Assembly: GCA_031177985.1 (NCBI GenBank)
Contig: JAPSJW010000001.1
Location: 744,001-808,000, forward strand
Length of the DNA: 64,000 nt
Source: Microbacteriaceae bacterium
GTDB taxonomy: Bacteria > Actinomycetota > Actinomycetes > Actinomycetales > Microbacteriaceae
Direction of reading: 5' to 3'
In this document: positions 35,308 through 44,386 of the stretch, piece after piece
Position numbering within the stretch: position 1 is the stretch's first letter
How the letters are laid out: each line of letters begins with the position of its first letter
Made by a program: the position numbers and the translations under genes
The notes under the pieces: model-generated
Seen by the model: the letters and a program-made list of their open reading frames with translations, nothing else
The model's database searches: none
What the model was told of the DNA's origin: nothing

Positions 35308-35381
35308 GGCGGGGTAGCTCAGGTGGTTAGAGCACACGGCTCATAATCGTGGTGTCGCGGGTTCGAGTCCCGCCCTCGCTA
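35308..35381 (+). tRNA. tRNA-Met (CAT, elongator type)
   Basis: The 74-nt gene has acceptor arms GGCGGGG and CCTCGCT, with two G-U pairs. The anticodon arm CACGG-CTCATAA-TCGTG gives CAT, and the T arm is GCGGGTTCGAGTCCCGC. Initiator features such as the three G-C pairs in the anticodon stem are absent, so it is the elongator form. Its 3' end is duplicated at 35512. Confidence 0.93.
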
Positions 35382-35385
35382 CGAA
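35363..35385 (+). repeat. 23-bp direct repeat, copy 1 (3' end of tRNA-Met)
   Basis: These 23 bp cover part of the T arm, the 3' acceptor strand and four bases after the tRNA. They recur exactly at 35512-35534, 149 bp downstream. Confidence 0.85.
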
Positions 35386-35386
35386 G

Positions 35387-35412
35387 AGAGAGCGCCCCGA
35401 GGGGCGCTCTTT
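35387..35412 (+). terminator. Terminator after tRNA-Met
   Basis: A stem AGAGCGCCCC / GGGGCGCTCT with a 2-nt loop (extendable by A/U pairs) is followed by TTCTTC. Confidence 0.75.
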
Positions 35413-35738
35413 CTTCGTTCCGGGGGTCGCTTCTCGGAGACGCTCACGGTGGGCCCCCGCCGCCGGTTCCGGCGCGCCGCGAAGCGGCGTGACGGCCGTG
35501 CGCCGCGGGGATCGAGTCCCGCCCTCGCTACGAAAAGAGAAGCGCCCCTGGCAGCGCGTTCCTCTTGTCCTACCGCGGATCGCATCGTGGCAGGACCGCC
35601 ACCCCATGCGTCCGCATCCGTCCTTCCCAGCGCCGTAGGCAACCCCTACCCTCATAGCCATCGACGGAGCCGTCGTCCGACGGCTCCTCCCGCGCTCGCC
35701 CTTGACCTCGAGTGCGATTGAGGTAGTGGACTGCTCGC
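35413..35738. other. Gene-free spacer holding a tRNA-Met remnant
   Basis: No coding frame is convincing in these 326 bases. The first 99 bases are very GC-rich with short inverted repeats (GCCGCGAAGCGGC). The tRNA-Met 3' duplicate follows at 35512, then a fragment resembling the start of the tRNA terminator stem (AGAGAAGCGCCCCT). The remainder is presumably the promoter region of the MFS gene. Confidence 0.5.
35512..35534 (+). repeat. 23-bp direct repeat, copy 2 (partial tRNA-Met duplicate)
   Basis: This exact copy of the tRNA-Met 3' end is preceded by GCCGCGGGGA, a degraded T arm, and lacks the rest of the tRNA. The layout resembles an attachment-site pair left by an integrative element, or a small tandem duplication. 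Confidence 0.75.
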
Positions 35739-37163
35739 ATGACCGACGACCGAACGACCGAGAACGCCGCGCCCAGCACGGAGCGCACCGCGCCTCCCGG
35801 TGGCATGCGCACTTTCACGCAGGTGCTCGTGAACACCGCGCTCGCGAACATCACCACGAGCTTCCTCTGGTTCGCCCTCACCTTCTGGGTGTACCTCGAG
35901 ACCCGCTCCGTGCTCGCCACGGGCGTCATCGGCGGCGCCTACATGCTGCTCGTCGCGTTCTTCGCGATCCTCTTCGGCACGATCGTCGACCGGCACCGCA
36001 AGCACCAGGTGATGATCTTCGCGAGCGGGGTCTCGTTGCTCTCGTTCCTGGTCGCCGGCGGCCTCTACCTGATGTTCCCCGAGTCCGCGCTGCTCGACAT
36101 CGGCGGCCCCTGGTTCTGGCTCTTCGCGGGCATCATCCTGTTCGGGGCCGTCATCGAGAACATGCGCAACATCGCCCTCTCGACCACGGTCACGCTGCTC
36201 GTGCCGGTGGAGCGGCACGCCAACGCGAACGGTCTGGTCGGAACGGTGCAGGGCGTCGCCTTCATGATCACGAGCGTGTTCTCGGGTCTCGCGATCGGCT
36301 TCCTTGGCATGGGGTGGACCCTCGTCATCGCCATCGTGCTCACGGCCGTGGCGCTCGTGCACCTCCTCTTCCTGGACATCCCCGAGGAGAAGCCGAAGAC
36401 CGAGGGTGGACGCGCCCCGAGCATCGACCTGCGGGGCAGCATCGCCGCCGTCCGCTCGGCGCCGGGTCTGTTCGCGCTCATCCTGTTCGCGACGTTCAAC
36501 AACCTCATCGGCGGCCTCTACATGGCGCTGATGGACCCGTACGGTCTCGAGCTGTTCCCCGTCGAGTGGTGGGGCGTCGTGCTCGGCGTCACCTCGACCG
36601 GCTTCATCATCGGCGGACTGCTCATCGCCAAGTTCGGGCTCGGCCGCAACCCGATCCGCACGATGCTGCTGATCGTCGTCGGCATGGGCGTCATCGGCGC
36701 GCTGTTCACGATCCGCGAGTGGTGGGTGCTCTACGCCGTCGGCATCTGGATCTACATGACCCTCATCCCGGCCGTAGAGGCGGCGGAGCAGACCGTCATC
36801 CAGAAGGTTGTCCCGTTCGAGCGGCAGGGTCGGGTGTTCGGCTTCGCGCAGACCTTCGAGTCGGCCGCTGCGCCGATCACGGCCTTCCTCATCGCGCCGA
36901 TCGCCGAGTTCGTGATCATCCCCTACATGGCGACGGATGCGGGAAGCGCGGCGTGGAGCGGACTGCTGGGCGAGGGTGACACCCGCGGCATCGCGCTCGT
37001 GTTCTTCTTCGGCGGCATCGCGACGATCCTGCTCGGGGCCGGCGCCTTCCTCACCCGGTCGTACCGTCTGCTGTCGAAGACGTACGAGGGCAACGAGAAG
37101 TCGGTGCCGGTGAGCGAAGGGGATGCGGCCGAGGCGGCAGCCGACGGAGCGACGCTGCGCTGA
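35739..37163 (+). CDS. MFS transporter
   Basis: This 474-aa protein has about 12 membrane helices. The loop after helix 2 reads FGTIVDRHRKHQVMI, a form of the MFS motif A (G-x3-D-R-x-x-R/K). The helix-6/7 loop carries the acidic-basic linker IPEEKPKTEGGRAPS. It resembles the macrolide-efflux/unknown drug MFS group, but the substrate cannot be inferred. The charged tail (YEGNEKSVPVSEGDAAEAA) is cytoplasmic. It ends 4 bp before a convergent gene. Confidence 0.85.
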   Translation: MTDDRTTENAAPSTERTAPPGGMRTFTQVLVNTALANITTSFLWFALTFWVYLETRSVLATGVIGGAYMLLVAFFAILFGTIVDRHRKHQVMIFASGVSLLSFLVAGGLYLMFPESALLDIGGPWFWLFAGIILFGAVIENMRNIALSTTVTLLVPVERHANANGLVGTVQGVAFMITSVFSGLAIGFLGMGWTLVIAIVLTAVALVHLLFLDIPEEKPKTEGGRAPSIDLRGSIAAVRSAPGLFALILFATFNNLIGGLYMALMDPYGLELFPVEWWGVVLGVTSTGFIIGGLLIAKFGLGRNPIRTMLLIVVGMGVIGALFTIREWWVLYAVGIWIYMTLIPAVEAAEQTVIQKVVPFERQGRVFGFAQTFESAAAPITAFLIAPIAEFVIIPYMATDAGSAAWSGLLGEGDTRGIALVFFFGGIATILLGAGAFLTRSYRLLSKTYEGNEKSVPVSEGDAAEAAADGATLR

Positions 37164-37167
37164 CGGG

Positions 37168-37575
37168 TTACTTGCCGCGCTGCTGGCTGACCGACGGCTC
37201 GAGCTGCCAGATCGGCTTCTCCGCGTCCGGGAGGATGACGCCGAGGAAGCAGACGCCCGCGATGCTGAAGTAGAGCAGGAAGTCGAAGAGCTCGAGTCCG
37301 GTCGGCGCGAGGAACAGCAGGTGACGGTCGAGGAGGCCGTAGGCGCCCAACACGAAGTGCAGCCCGCCGAGGAGGAACAGGCCGATCCGGGTCAGCTTGC
37401 CGTTGATGTTCTCGTTGGCGATGATCGCGAGCGCCAGCGCGCTGCCGAGGTAGATGAGGTCGAGGAGGATGTCGACGTTGAACAGCCCGATCAGCTTGTC
37501 ACCCTCGATGAAGAGACCGAGGAGGCCGTGGGTGCCCAGGAGGATGGCCAGCATCGCGGCGATGGCTTTGCTCAT
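37168..37575 (-). CDS. Small four-helix membrane protein
   Basis: This 135-aa protein has four predicted membrane helices in pairs (IAAMLAILLGTHGLLGLFI, LLDLIYLGSALALAIIA, IGLFLLGGLHFVLGAYGLL, FDFLLYFSIAGVCFLGVIL), a size and helix pattern similar to DUF4383-type proteins. No catalytic or transport motif is visible. I start at ATG 37575; the upstream extension is poor. Function unknown. Confidence 0.7.
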   Translation of the reverse strand: MSKAIAAMLAILLGTHGLLGLFIEGDKLIGLFNVDILLDLIYLGSALALAIIANENINGKLTRIGLFLLGGLHFVLGAYGLLDRHLLFLAPTGLELFDFLLYFSIAGVCFLGVILPDAEKPIWQLEPSVSQQRGK

Positions 37576-37695
37576 GATTCCACCGTAGGGAACTCGGGCG
37601 GCCGTCGTCGCTGGGCTTGACACCGCAGTCCGACGGATTCACTGCGACGCCCGCTCGACGGTTCCCCCGGCTCCGAATAGTGAGGTGAACACATT

Positions 37696-37710
37696 GTGAT
37701 GTAGCATCAC
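37696..37710. promoter_or_regulatory. MarR-type operator-like palindrome
   Basis: GTGATG-TAG-CATCAC is a perfect inverted repeat 33 bp before the frameshifted transporter gene, in the same run as a marR gene. Autoregulation by that MarR protein is the simplest reading. Confidence 0.5.
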
Positions 37711-37742
37711 GATATGCTTCCTTCGTCAGCCGGGTTCACGGC

Positions 37743-38401
37743 ATGAGCGCCGAGCTTGTCGCTGGGCTAGCCGGGCTCGCGCTGTTGGACTCCCTCAATA
37801 CGTCGACTCTCTTCATCGTCATGGTCGTCCTGCTGACGGCTCGAAGCCCGGTATGGGCGGGTGTGACGTATACAGCGGGAGCGGCGCTGACCTTTCTCGG
37901 TCTGGCGATCGCGCTGTACACCGGTGCCGCTGCGGCCGAGGCTGTGGTGTCCGACGTGGCGCAATGGCTGCGCCGCGCCATCTTCGCGCTGCTGGCGCTG
38001 TGGCTGCTTTTCCTCGCCTTCAAGCGTCTGCGTGACAGACCACGTAAGCCGCTGCTCCTGCCGGAGTGGTTCACTCCCCTCACTGCCATACCTCTCGTGT
38101 CGCCGCCACCGTGGCGGACCTCCCCAACGCGTTCCCCCTCTTCCTGGCGATCGAGCGCATTCTGGCGGTGGACATCCAGCGCCCGGTCGCCCTGGCTGCG
38201 CTCTGCGGGTACACCACGGTCTATGTCCTCCCCACAGCAGTTCTGCTGGTGCTCGGCGCACGGCAGGGTCCGCGGGTACGGGCGACGATGCAGCGGATCA
38301 CCGATCGTTTCCTGTCCGGAGTGGCGCGGCGCAGCATCCCGATCGCCACCGCTCTGACGATCGCCGGCCTTGCATCCGCAGCGTTGGTCGCCCTGGTGTG
38401 A
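37743..38401 (+). pseudogene. GAP/LysE-like membrane exporter gene with a frameshift
   Basis: The first frame (from ATG 37743) reads as a membrane protein (ELVAGLAGLALLDSLNTST, GVTYTAGAALTFLGLAIALY) up to LPEWFTPLTAIPL. The protein then continues in another frame as VAATVADLPNAFPLFLAIERI through a final membrane segment ending at 38401. The switch falls near 38097. One missing G in a GG pair (CTCGTGTC for CTCGGTGTC) would restore a single frame of about 220 residues with PLGVAATVADLP. The full-length form resembles small SAP/GAP-family exporters related to the LysE type. It may be a real pseudogene or a sequencing error. Confidence 0.75.
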
Positions 38402-38452
38402 ACCGCACACCCTTATGAACCGCAGTTCTGAAGCCGAGGAAGGACAGCACCC

Positions 38453-38893
38453 ATGAAGAGCGAGAGACTGCTCGACACCCTCCTGACGATCACCGAAGCA
38501 CTGGGCGCGGACATGGACCGCTACCTCCGCGACAACGGCCTCACCACCGCCAGGGCTCACCTGCTCTGGACACTCCACCGGGGCGGGCCGGCTAAGCAGC
38601 GCGACCTCGCGGCGGCGCTCGGGCACAGTCCCCGGAACGTGACCACGCTGGTCGACGAGCTGGTCGCCGCAGGCCACGTGATTCGGCGCGACCACCCAGG
38701 AGACCGTCGCGCATTCCTCGTGGAACTGACCCCGCAAGCGGTCACGCTGCTCGAGGTCATGGCCGCATCGCACGTCGAGCTGGCCGGGCAGCTCTTCGGC
38801 CACCTCGACGCCCGCACCCGGAACGAGCTCGGAGAGCAGCTGACAGGACTCGCCCAGCGCTTGGCGACTCTGGTCGGGGAGGAGCGGGGGTGA
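38453..38893 (+). CDS. MarR-family transcriptional regulator
   Basis: This 146-aa protein has the winged helix of the family: TARAHLLWTLHRGGPAKQRDLAAALGHSPRNVTTLVDELVAAGHV, with the wing DHPGDRRAFLVELT. Short helices at both ends form the dimer interface. It lies between two frameshifted genes on the same strand and overlaps the second by 4 bp. It probably responds to a small aromatic or drug-like ligand and controls the exporter gene before it. Confidence 0.9.
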   Translation: MKSERLLDTLLTITEALGADMDRYLRDNGLTTARAHLLWTLHRGGPAKQRDLAAALGHSPRNVTTLVDELVAAGHVIRRDHPGDRRAFLVELTPQAVTLLEVMAASHVELAGQLFGHLDARTRNELGEQLTGLAQRLATLVGEERG

Positions 38894-39544
38894 GTCCGAC
38901 GACGTCGATCCAGATTCGGCCCGTGCCCACCTCGGGCCCGCGCGGCCGGTACCTGCTGCGCCGGGCAGTGCGGATGGAGGCCGCCGGCTGGGTCAGCATC
39001 GCCCGCGCAGTCAGCCGCCGGCCGTCGGTGCCGCCTGGCGCCACGGGTTTCCGGTACGACGCCTCGTTCCGCAGCACATTGGTCGCGCTGCTCTGCGTCA
39101 GCGTGGTCGAGGTGGTGGCGGTCGACCTCGCCACCCACCGCTGGCCCTGGGTCCGCTTTCCGTTGCTCGTCCTCGGTGTGTGGGGCGCCCTGTTCATGCT
39201 GGGAATGCTGCTGGGGTACGCCACCCGCCCGCACTCGGTCGGTCCGGCAGGGATTCGGTTGCGCAGCGGCGCAGAGGGTCGATCTCGACGTGCCGTGGGA
39301 GGTGATCGAGTCGGTCACGCTCCGCCGTCGGCGAGTCCCGGATGCACCCACGCTCTGCCTCAGTGGCCCGCCGGACGAGCAGACCCTGCATCACGTCATC
39401 GACGGTCACACCGACATCGAGATAGCCCTCGAGCACCGCGTCGTGTTCGATCTGCCGCAAGGCTCGGTCACCGTCGTCCGGGTGGAGCTGGCGGTGGATG
39501 ACCCGCGCGGTTTCGCCGACGCCGTGCGCCGGCACATCCCCTAG
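38890..39544 (+). pseudogene. Membrane protein gene with a frameshift
   Basis: The first frame (from ATG/GTG 38890, overlapping marR) gives a protein with two membrane helices (LVALLCVSVVEVVAVDLA, FPLLVLGVWGALFMLGMLL) and GPAGIRLRSGAE. The rest, VDLDVPWEVIESVTLRRRR to VDDPRGFADAVRRHIP, is in the next frame. Removing one G from the GGG run at 39276-39278 joins them into about 217 residues. The C-terminal part looks like a PH-like domain seen in small actinobacterial membrane proteins. Function unknown. Confidence 0.7.
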
Positions 39545-39591
39545 GCCGGCTGCTGCAACGGTCAGGCGACCGTGCGAGGGGGCCGCGGGCG

Positions 39592-40689
39592 CTACAGGTG
39601 GCGCTCGTCCGGCCCGACGTACTCCGACAGCGGGCGGATGAGGGAGTTCGACGCCCGCTGCTCCGCGATGTGCGCGGTCCAGCCGACCACGCGCGCCGCC
39701 ACGAACAGGGGCGTGAAGGTCGGGGTGTCGAAGCCGAGCAGCCGGTAGGCGGGGCCGCTCGGATAGTCGAGGTTCGGCTTGATGCCCTTGCGCTCGTCCA
39801 TCGCCCGCTCGAGGGTCTCGTAGAGGTCGAGCAGGTCGCGGGCGTCGTGCTCCTCGACGAGCCGATCGAGGGCGGCCCTCATCGTCGGCACTCTCGAGTC
39901 GCCGTTCTTGTAGACCCGGTGCCCGAAGCCCATGATCTTGCGCTTCTCGGCCAGTGCCGTATCGAGCCAGGACTCCGCGGCCGAGGCGGCGCCGATCTCG
40001 TCGAACACGTGCATCACGGCCTCGTTCGCGCCACCGTGCAGCGGCCCCTTGAGGGCGCCGACCGCAGCGACGACGGCCGAGTAGAGGTCGGCGAGCGTCG
40101 ACGTCACGACTCGCGCGGTGAAGGTCGACGCGTTGAAGGAGTGCTCCGCGTACAGGATCATCGAGATCCGGAAGACGTCGGCGGCAGTGTCGGTCGGCTC
40201 CTCACCGAAGGTCATCCAGAGGAAGTTGCGCGAGTAGTCGAGGTCGTCGCGCGGCTCGACCGCATCCTGTCCCCGGCGTCGACGCTGGTCGTAGGCGACG
40301 ACCGCGGGCAGCGCGGCGAAGAGCCGTACCGACTGCTCCTGCGCGGCCGACTCGGTGTCGGCGGTGGGATCGGAGGCGCCGAGCGCGCTCACGGCGGTGC
40401 GCACGACATCCATCGGATGCGCGGAGGTCGGCAGCAGGTCGATGGCGGATCGGACGACGGGATCGAGAGCCCGTTGTGCCCGTTCGGCCGCGGTGAACGA
40501 CTCGAGCTCGGAGTCGGACGGCAGCTCGCCGTGCCAGAGGAGCCACGCCACCTGCTCGAACGAGCACTGCGCGGCGAGCTCCTGCACCGGGTAGCCGCGG
40601 TAGAGCAGCGAGTTCGTCTCCGGGTTGACCTTCGAGATCGCGGTGACGTCGGCGACGACGCCCGCGAGTCCCTTCTTGATGTCGTTCAT
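39592..40689 (-). CDS. prpC: 2-methylcitrate synthase
   Basis: This 365-aa citrate synthase-fold enzyme should condense propionyl-CoA with oxaloacetate. It has the catalytic His regions LYAEHSFNASTF and GPLHGGANEAVM, then MGFGHRVYKNGDSR and the Asp region NLDYPSGP, and SNSLIRPLSEYVGP near the end. The first is typical of the short citrate/methylcitrate synthases. The operon with prpD and prpB decides in favour of methylcitrate synthase over TCA-cycle citrate synthase. It lies last in the operon. Confidence 0.93.
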   Translation of the reverse strand: MNDIKKGLAGVVADVTAISKVNPETNSLLYRGYPVQELAAQCSFEQVAWLLWHGELPSDSELESFTAAERAQRALDPVVRSAIDLLPTSAHPMDVVRTAVSALGASDPTADTESAAQEQSVRLFAALPAVVAYDQRRRRGQDAVEPRDDLDYSRNFLWMTFGEEPTDTAADVFRISMILYAEHSFNASTFTARVVTSTLADLYSAVVAAVGALKGPLHGGANEAVMHVFDEIGAASAAESWLDTALAEKRKIMGFGHRVYKNGDSRVPTMRAALDRLVEEHDARDLLDLYETLERAMDERKGIKPNLDYPSGPAYRLLGFDTPTFTPLFVAARVVGWTAHIAEQRASNSLIRPLSEYVGPDERHL

Positions 40690-40700
40690 TCAGGCCCTCG

Positions 40701-41609
40701 TCATCCTCGGTTGTTGCCTAGATCGAACGTGTAGATCGACTCGTCGAAGGCCGAGTATCCCTCGTAGTCGACCAGTTCGTAAAGGCGCGCGCGAGTCTGC
40801 ATCGACGGCACCTCCGACGTGAGCGACCCCTCGGCGAGCAGGGTGTCGAGCCCACGTTCGGCCGCGCCCATCGCTAGGCGCAGCAGCGACACGGGGAAGA
40901 TGACGATGTCCACGCCGACGTCGGCCAGCTGCTGCGTCGTGAACAGGTCGCTCTTGCCGAACTCGGTCATGTTGGCGAGGATCGGCACGCTCACCGCCTC
41001 GCGGATCGCCGCGAACTCCTCGAGAGACGCCATCGCCTCGGGGAAGATCGCGTCGGCTCCGGCGTCGACGAGCGCCTTCGCGCGGTCCTTGGCCGCCTGC
41101 AGGCCCTCGATGCCGCGGATGTCGGTGCGGGCCATGATGAGGAAGTCCGGGTCGCGGCGAGCGGCGACCGCGGCACGGATGCGCTTGAGCGCGGTCGTCT
41201 CGTCGACGACCTCCTTGCCGTCGAGATGCCCGCAGCGCTTCGGGTTCACCTGGTCCTCGATGTGGATGCCCGCGACGCCGGCGTCCTCCATGATCTGCAC
41301 GGTGCGGGCCACGTTCATCGGCTCGCCGAAGCCGGTGTCGGCATCCACGAGGGCGGGGAGGTCGGTGACCCGGGCGATCTGCCCGGCGCGCTGCGACACC
41401 TCGGTCAGGGTCGTGAGGCCGATGTCGGGCAGGCCGAGGTCGGCGCTCAGCACCGCGCCCGAGATGTAGACGCCCTCGAAGCCCTTCTCCTCGATGAGCC
41501 GAGCGCTCAACGGGTTGAAGGCGCCGGGCATCCGCACGAGCTGGCCGCTGGAGAGCCGCTCACGCAGGGCGGCGCGCTTGGCGGCGGGAGTCGAGGGGGC
41601 GTGCAGCAT
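40701..41609 (-). CDS. prpB: 2-methylisocitrate lyase
   Basis: This 302-aa enzyme of the isocitrate lyase/PEP mutase superfamily splits 2-methylisocitrate into pyruvate and succinate. Key motifs are GVYISGAVLSADLGLPD, LVDADTGFGEP, IHIEDQVNPKRCGHLDGKEVV with the catalytic Cys in KRCGH, and MARTDIRGIEG. Its ATG shares a base with the prpD stop (TGATG), indicating coupling. Confidence 0.95.
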   Translation of the reverse strand: MLHAPSTPAAKRAALRERLSSGQLVRMPGAFNPLSARLIEEKGFEGVYISGAVLSADLGLPDIGLTTLTEVSQRAGQIARVTDLPALVDADTGFGEPMNVARTVQIMEDAGVAGIHIEDQVNPKRCGHLDGKEVVDETTALKRIRAAVAARRDPDFLIMARTDIRGIEGLQAAKDRAKALVDAGADAIFPEAMASLEEFAAIREAVSVPILANMTEFGKSDLFTTQQLADVGVDIVIFPVSLLRLAMGAAERGLDTLLAEGSLTSEVPSMQTRARLYELVDYEGYSAFDESIYTFDLGNNRG

Positions 41610-43108
41610 CAGAACAGTCCCTTCGGGGCGGGCGGCAGGTCGGCCGCGATGACGCCGAGCATGCCGACCTCGTCCGCGGTGAGCGCGGGAAGACGCTCGG
41701 CGAGCCAGAGGAAGCGCTCCACCTCCGCCGGCTCCAGCACGCCGTCGGCGAGGCTGCGGAACTTGGCGACGTAGTCCGCGCGGCCGAAGGGCCGGCGGCC
41801 GAGCGGATGCGCGTCCGCGACCGCGATCTCCTCGACGACCCGTGAGCCGTCAGCGAGGGTGATCTCCACCCGCCCGCCGAACGCCTTCTCGGCGAGGTCG
41901 TTCGAGTGGTAGCGGCGGGTCCACTCCGGGTCCTCCACCGTCGTGACCTTGCGCCACAGCTCGACGGTGTCGGGGCGGCCCGCGCGCGACGCGAGGTAGG
42001 AGTCGACGTGATGCCAGCGCCCGTCCTGCAGGGCGACAGCGAAGATGTAGGGGATCGAGTGGTCGAGCGTCTCACGCGACGCCGAGGGGTCGTACTTCTG
42101 GGGGTCGCCCGCACCCGAGCCGATGACGTAGTGCGTGTGGTGGCTGGTCGCCAGCAGCACCGAGGCGACGTTGGCGGGATCCCGCAGCTCGGGGCGGCGC
42201 TCGCCGAGGTCGCGGGCGAGGTCGATCCACGCCTGCGCCTGGTACTCGGCGGAGTGCTCCTTCGTGTAGGTGTCGAGGATGCCGCGCTTGGCCTCCCCGG
42301 GTTCGGGCAACGGCACCTCGTAGCGGCCCTCGGGTCCGTCCAGGAGCCAGGCGATGACGCCGTCCTCGCCCTCCCAGATCGGCGACGGCGAGGTCTGCCC
42401 GCGCACCGCCCGGTCGATCGCCTCGATCGCCATCTTGCCCGCGAACGCGGGAGCGGAGGCCTTCCAGGTCGAGATCTCGCCCTTGCGGGACTGGCGCGTG
42501 GCAGTCGTCGTGTGGAGCGCCTGCCCGATCGCCTGGTAGACGATCTCGGGCGCGAGGCCGAGCAGCGTGCCGATGCCGGCCGCGGCCGACGGTCCGAGGT
42601 GCGCGACGTGGTCGATCTTGTGCTTGTGCAGGGAGATCGCCTTCACGAGGTCGACCTGGATCTCGTAGCCGGTCGCGATCCCGCGGACGAGCGCGGCTCC
42701 ATCCGCCCCCGTGTGCTGGGCGACGGCGAGAATCGGCGGGATGTTGTCGCCCGGGTGGGAGTAGTCGGCGGCGAGGAAGGTGTCGTGGTAGTCGAGCTCG
42801 CGCACGGCGACGCCGTTGGCGTACGCCGCCCACTCCGGCGAGAAGCTTCCCGCGATGCCGAAGACCCCGGCGCCGCCCTTGGTCGACGGATGCGCTTCGG
42901 CGGCTCCACGAGCGGCGACGACGGGGGCGCGGTGCAGCGACGCGACCGCGACGGCCGCGTTGTCGATGACCCGGTTGACGATCATCTCGGTGACCTCGGG
43001 CAGCACCTCGACCGGGTCGGCGGCCACCTCGGCGATCCTCCAGGCGAGCTGGCGCTCGCGGGGGAGCGGCTCGTCGCTGCGGTAGGTGCGGACGGGGTGC
43101 AGACGCAT
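41609..43108 (-). CDS. prpD: 2-methylcitrate dehydratase
   Basis: This 499-aa MmgE/PrpD-family enzyme converts 2-methylcitrate to 2-methyl-cis-aconitate. It starts at ATG 43108 ([15 protein letters not shown]); the upstream open frame has no initiation signal. Characteristic parts are [38 protein letters not shown] and [14 protein letters not shown]. It is the first gene of the prpDBC operon for propionyl-CoA disposal. The 93 bp upstream region is shared with a divergent thiolase gene, and no PrpR-type regulator is adjacent. Confidence 0.94.
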   Translation of the reverse strand: MRLHPVRTYRSDEPLPRERQLAWRIAEVAADPVEVLPEVTEMIVNRVIDNAAVAVASLHRAPVVAARGAAEAHPSTKGGAGVFGIAGSFSPEWAAYANGVAVRELDYHDTFLAADYSHPGDNIPPILAVAQHTGADGAALVRGIATGYEIQVDLVKAISLHKHKIDHVAHLGPSAAAGIGTLLGLAPEIVYQAIGQALHTTTATRQSRKGEISTWKASAPAFAGKMAIEAIDRAVRGQTSPSPIWEGEDGVIAWLLDGPEGRYEVPLPEPGEAKRGILDTYTKEHSAEYQAQAWIDLARDLGERRPELRDPANVASVLLATSHHTHYVIGSGAGDPQKYDPSASRETLDHSIPYIFAVALQDGRWHHVDSYLASRAGRPDTVELWRKVTTVEDPEWTRRYHSNDLAEKAFGGRVEITLADGSRVVEEIAVADAHPLGRRPFGRADYVAKFRSLADGVLEPAEVERFLWLAERLPALTADEVGMLGVIAADLPPAPKGLF

Positions 43109-43201
43109 GGCGCGGATCTCCCGGATTCGAGGGCCTGGTTCCGAGCCTAGTTCGCCTGCGCCGACGTACGATGCCGTGGAGCAGACCGCCGAGGAGGACG
43201 G

Positions 43202-44386
43202 ATGACCGCCGAAGACCGCACACCGGTGATCGTCGGAGGGGCGCGCACCCCGTTCGGGCGCTTCCGGGGCGGCCTCGCCTCGGTGACCGCCGTCGAGCTC
43301 GGGGCGCACGCCCTTCGGGCAGCACTCGACCGATCGGGAGTGGCGGCCCACGACGTGGATGCCGTGATCCTCGGCGAGGTCATCCAAGCCGGCTCCCAGC
43401 AGGGACCGGCGCGGCAGGCGTCGATCGCCGCGGGCATCGGCTGGGGGGTGCCGACAGTCACGATCAACAAGCTCTGCCTCTCGGGGATCACCGCCGTCAT
43501 CGACGCGGCCCGGATGATCATGGCCGGCGAGGCGCAGGTCGTGCTCGCCGGCGGCATGGAGTCGATGACGAATGCGCCGCACCTGATGCTCGGCGCCCGA
43601 GAACCCGTCGCACTCGGCGACCTCACCCTTGTCGACTCGCTCACCTGGGACGGCCTGCAGGATCCGTTCGACGGACGCGTGATGGGCGCGGTGACCGACG
43701 ACGGCAACCGCGAGCGCGGCATCGAGCGGATGCGGCAGGACGAATACGCCCTGCGATCGCACCAGCTGGCGGCCGCCGCGTCCCTCGAGGCGGAGATCGC
43801 CCCGATGACCGTGCGCACCCGCCGGGGCGACGTGACGGTCGCCGCCGACGAGGGCATCCGACCCGACACCTCGCTCGACGCTCTCGCGGCGCTGAAGCCC
43901 GTCTTCCGCGAGAACGGCACCGTCACCGCGGGCTCGTCGTCGCCCCTCTCCGACGGGGCGGCGGCCCTGGTGGTGATGAGCCGGGCGGCGGCGCGCGCAG
44001 CCGGGCTGCGCGAGCTCTCGGAGGTGGTCTCCTGGGGCCAGGTCGCGGGGCCGGACGTCTCGCTGCACTCGCAGCCCTCGCGGGCGATCCTGCGCGCCTG
44101 CGAGCGAGCGGGAGTCGACGCGTCGGAGCTCGACGCGGTCGAGATCAACGAGGCCTTCGCGTCGGTCGTGCTGCAGTCGGTCGACGACCTCGGCATCGAC
44201 CCGTCGCGGGTCAACGGCCAGGGCGGAGCGATCGCGCTGGGACACCCGATCGGTGCCTCGGGCGCGCGCCTCGCGCTGCATCTCGCCCTCGAGCTCTCCA
44301 GGAAGGGCGGCATCGGCGCAGCCGCGCTCTGCGGCGGAGGCGGTCAGGGCGACGCGATCGTGCTCCGTGCCGGGGCGAGCGGATGA
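43202..44386 (+). CDS. Acetyl-CoA acetyltransferase (thiolase)
   Basis: This 394-aa thiolase has the nucleophilic C92 in NKLCLSG, the [12 protein letters not shown] segment, and the C-terminal His and Cys sites [10 protein letters not shown] and [11 protein letters not shown]. It should interconvert acetoacetyl-CoA or longer 3-ketoacyl-CoA and acetyl-CoA. The next gene, overlapping by 4 bp, encodes a dehydrogenase that would supply its substrate. Together with the adjacent propionyl-CoA pathway, degradation of odd- or branched-chain acids is plausible. Confidence 0.93.
   Translation: MTAEDRTPVIVGGARTPFGRFRGGLASVTAVELGAHALRAALDRSGVAAHDVDAVILGEVIQAGSQQGPARQASIAAGIGWGVPTVTINKLCLSGITAVIDAARMIMAGEAQVVLAGGMESMTNAPHLMLGAREPVALGDLTLVDSLTWDGLQDPFDGRVMGAVTDDGNRERGIERMRQDEYALRSHQLAAAASLEAEIAPMTVRTRRGDVTVAADEGIRPDTSLDALAALKPVFRENGTVTAGSSSPLSDGAAALVVMSRAAARAAGLRELSEVVSWGQVAGPDVSLHSQPSRAILRACERAGVDASELDAVEINEAFASVVLQSVDDLGIDPSRVNGQGGAIALGHPIGASGARLALHLALELSRKGGIGAAALCGGGGQGDAIVLRAGASG

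Noticed and set aside
35500-35534. Second tRNA-Met gene
   Set aside because: Only the last part of the T arm and the acceptor strand are present; there is no D or anticodon arm.
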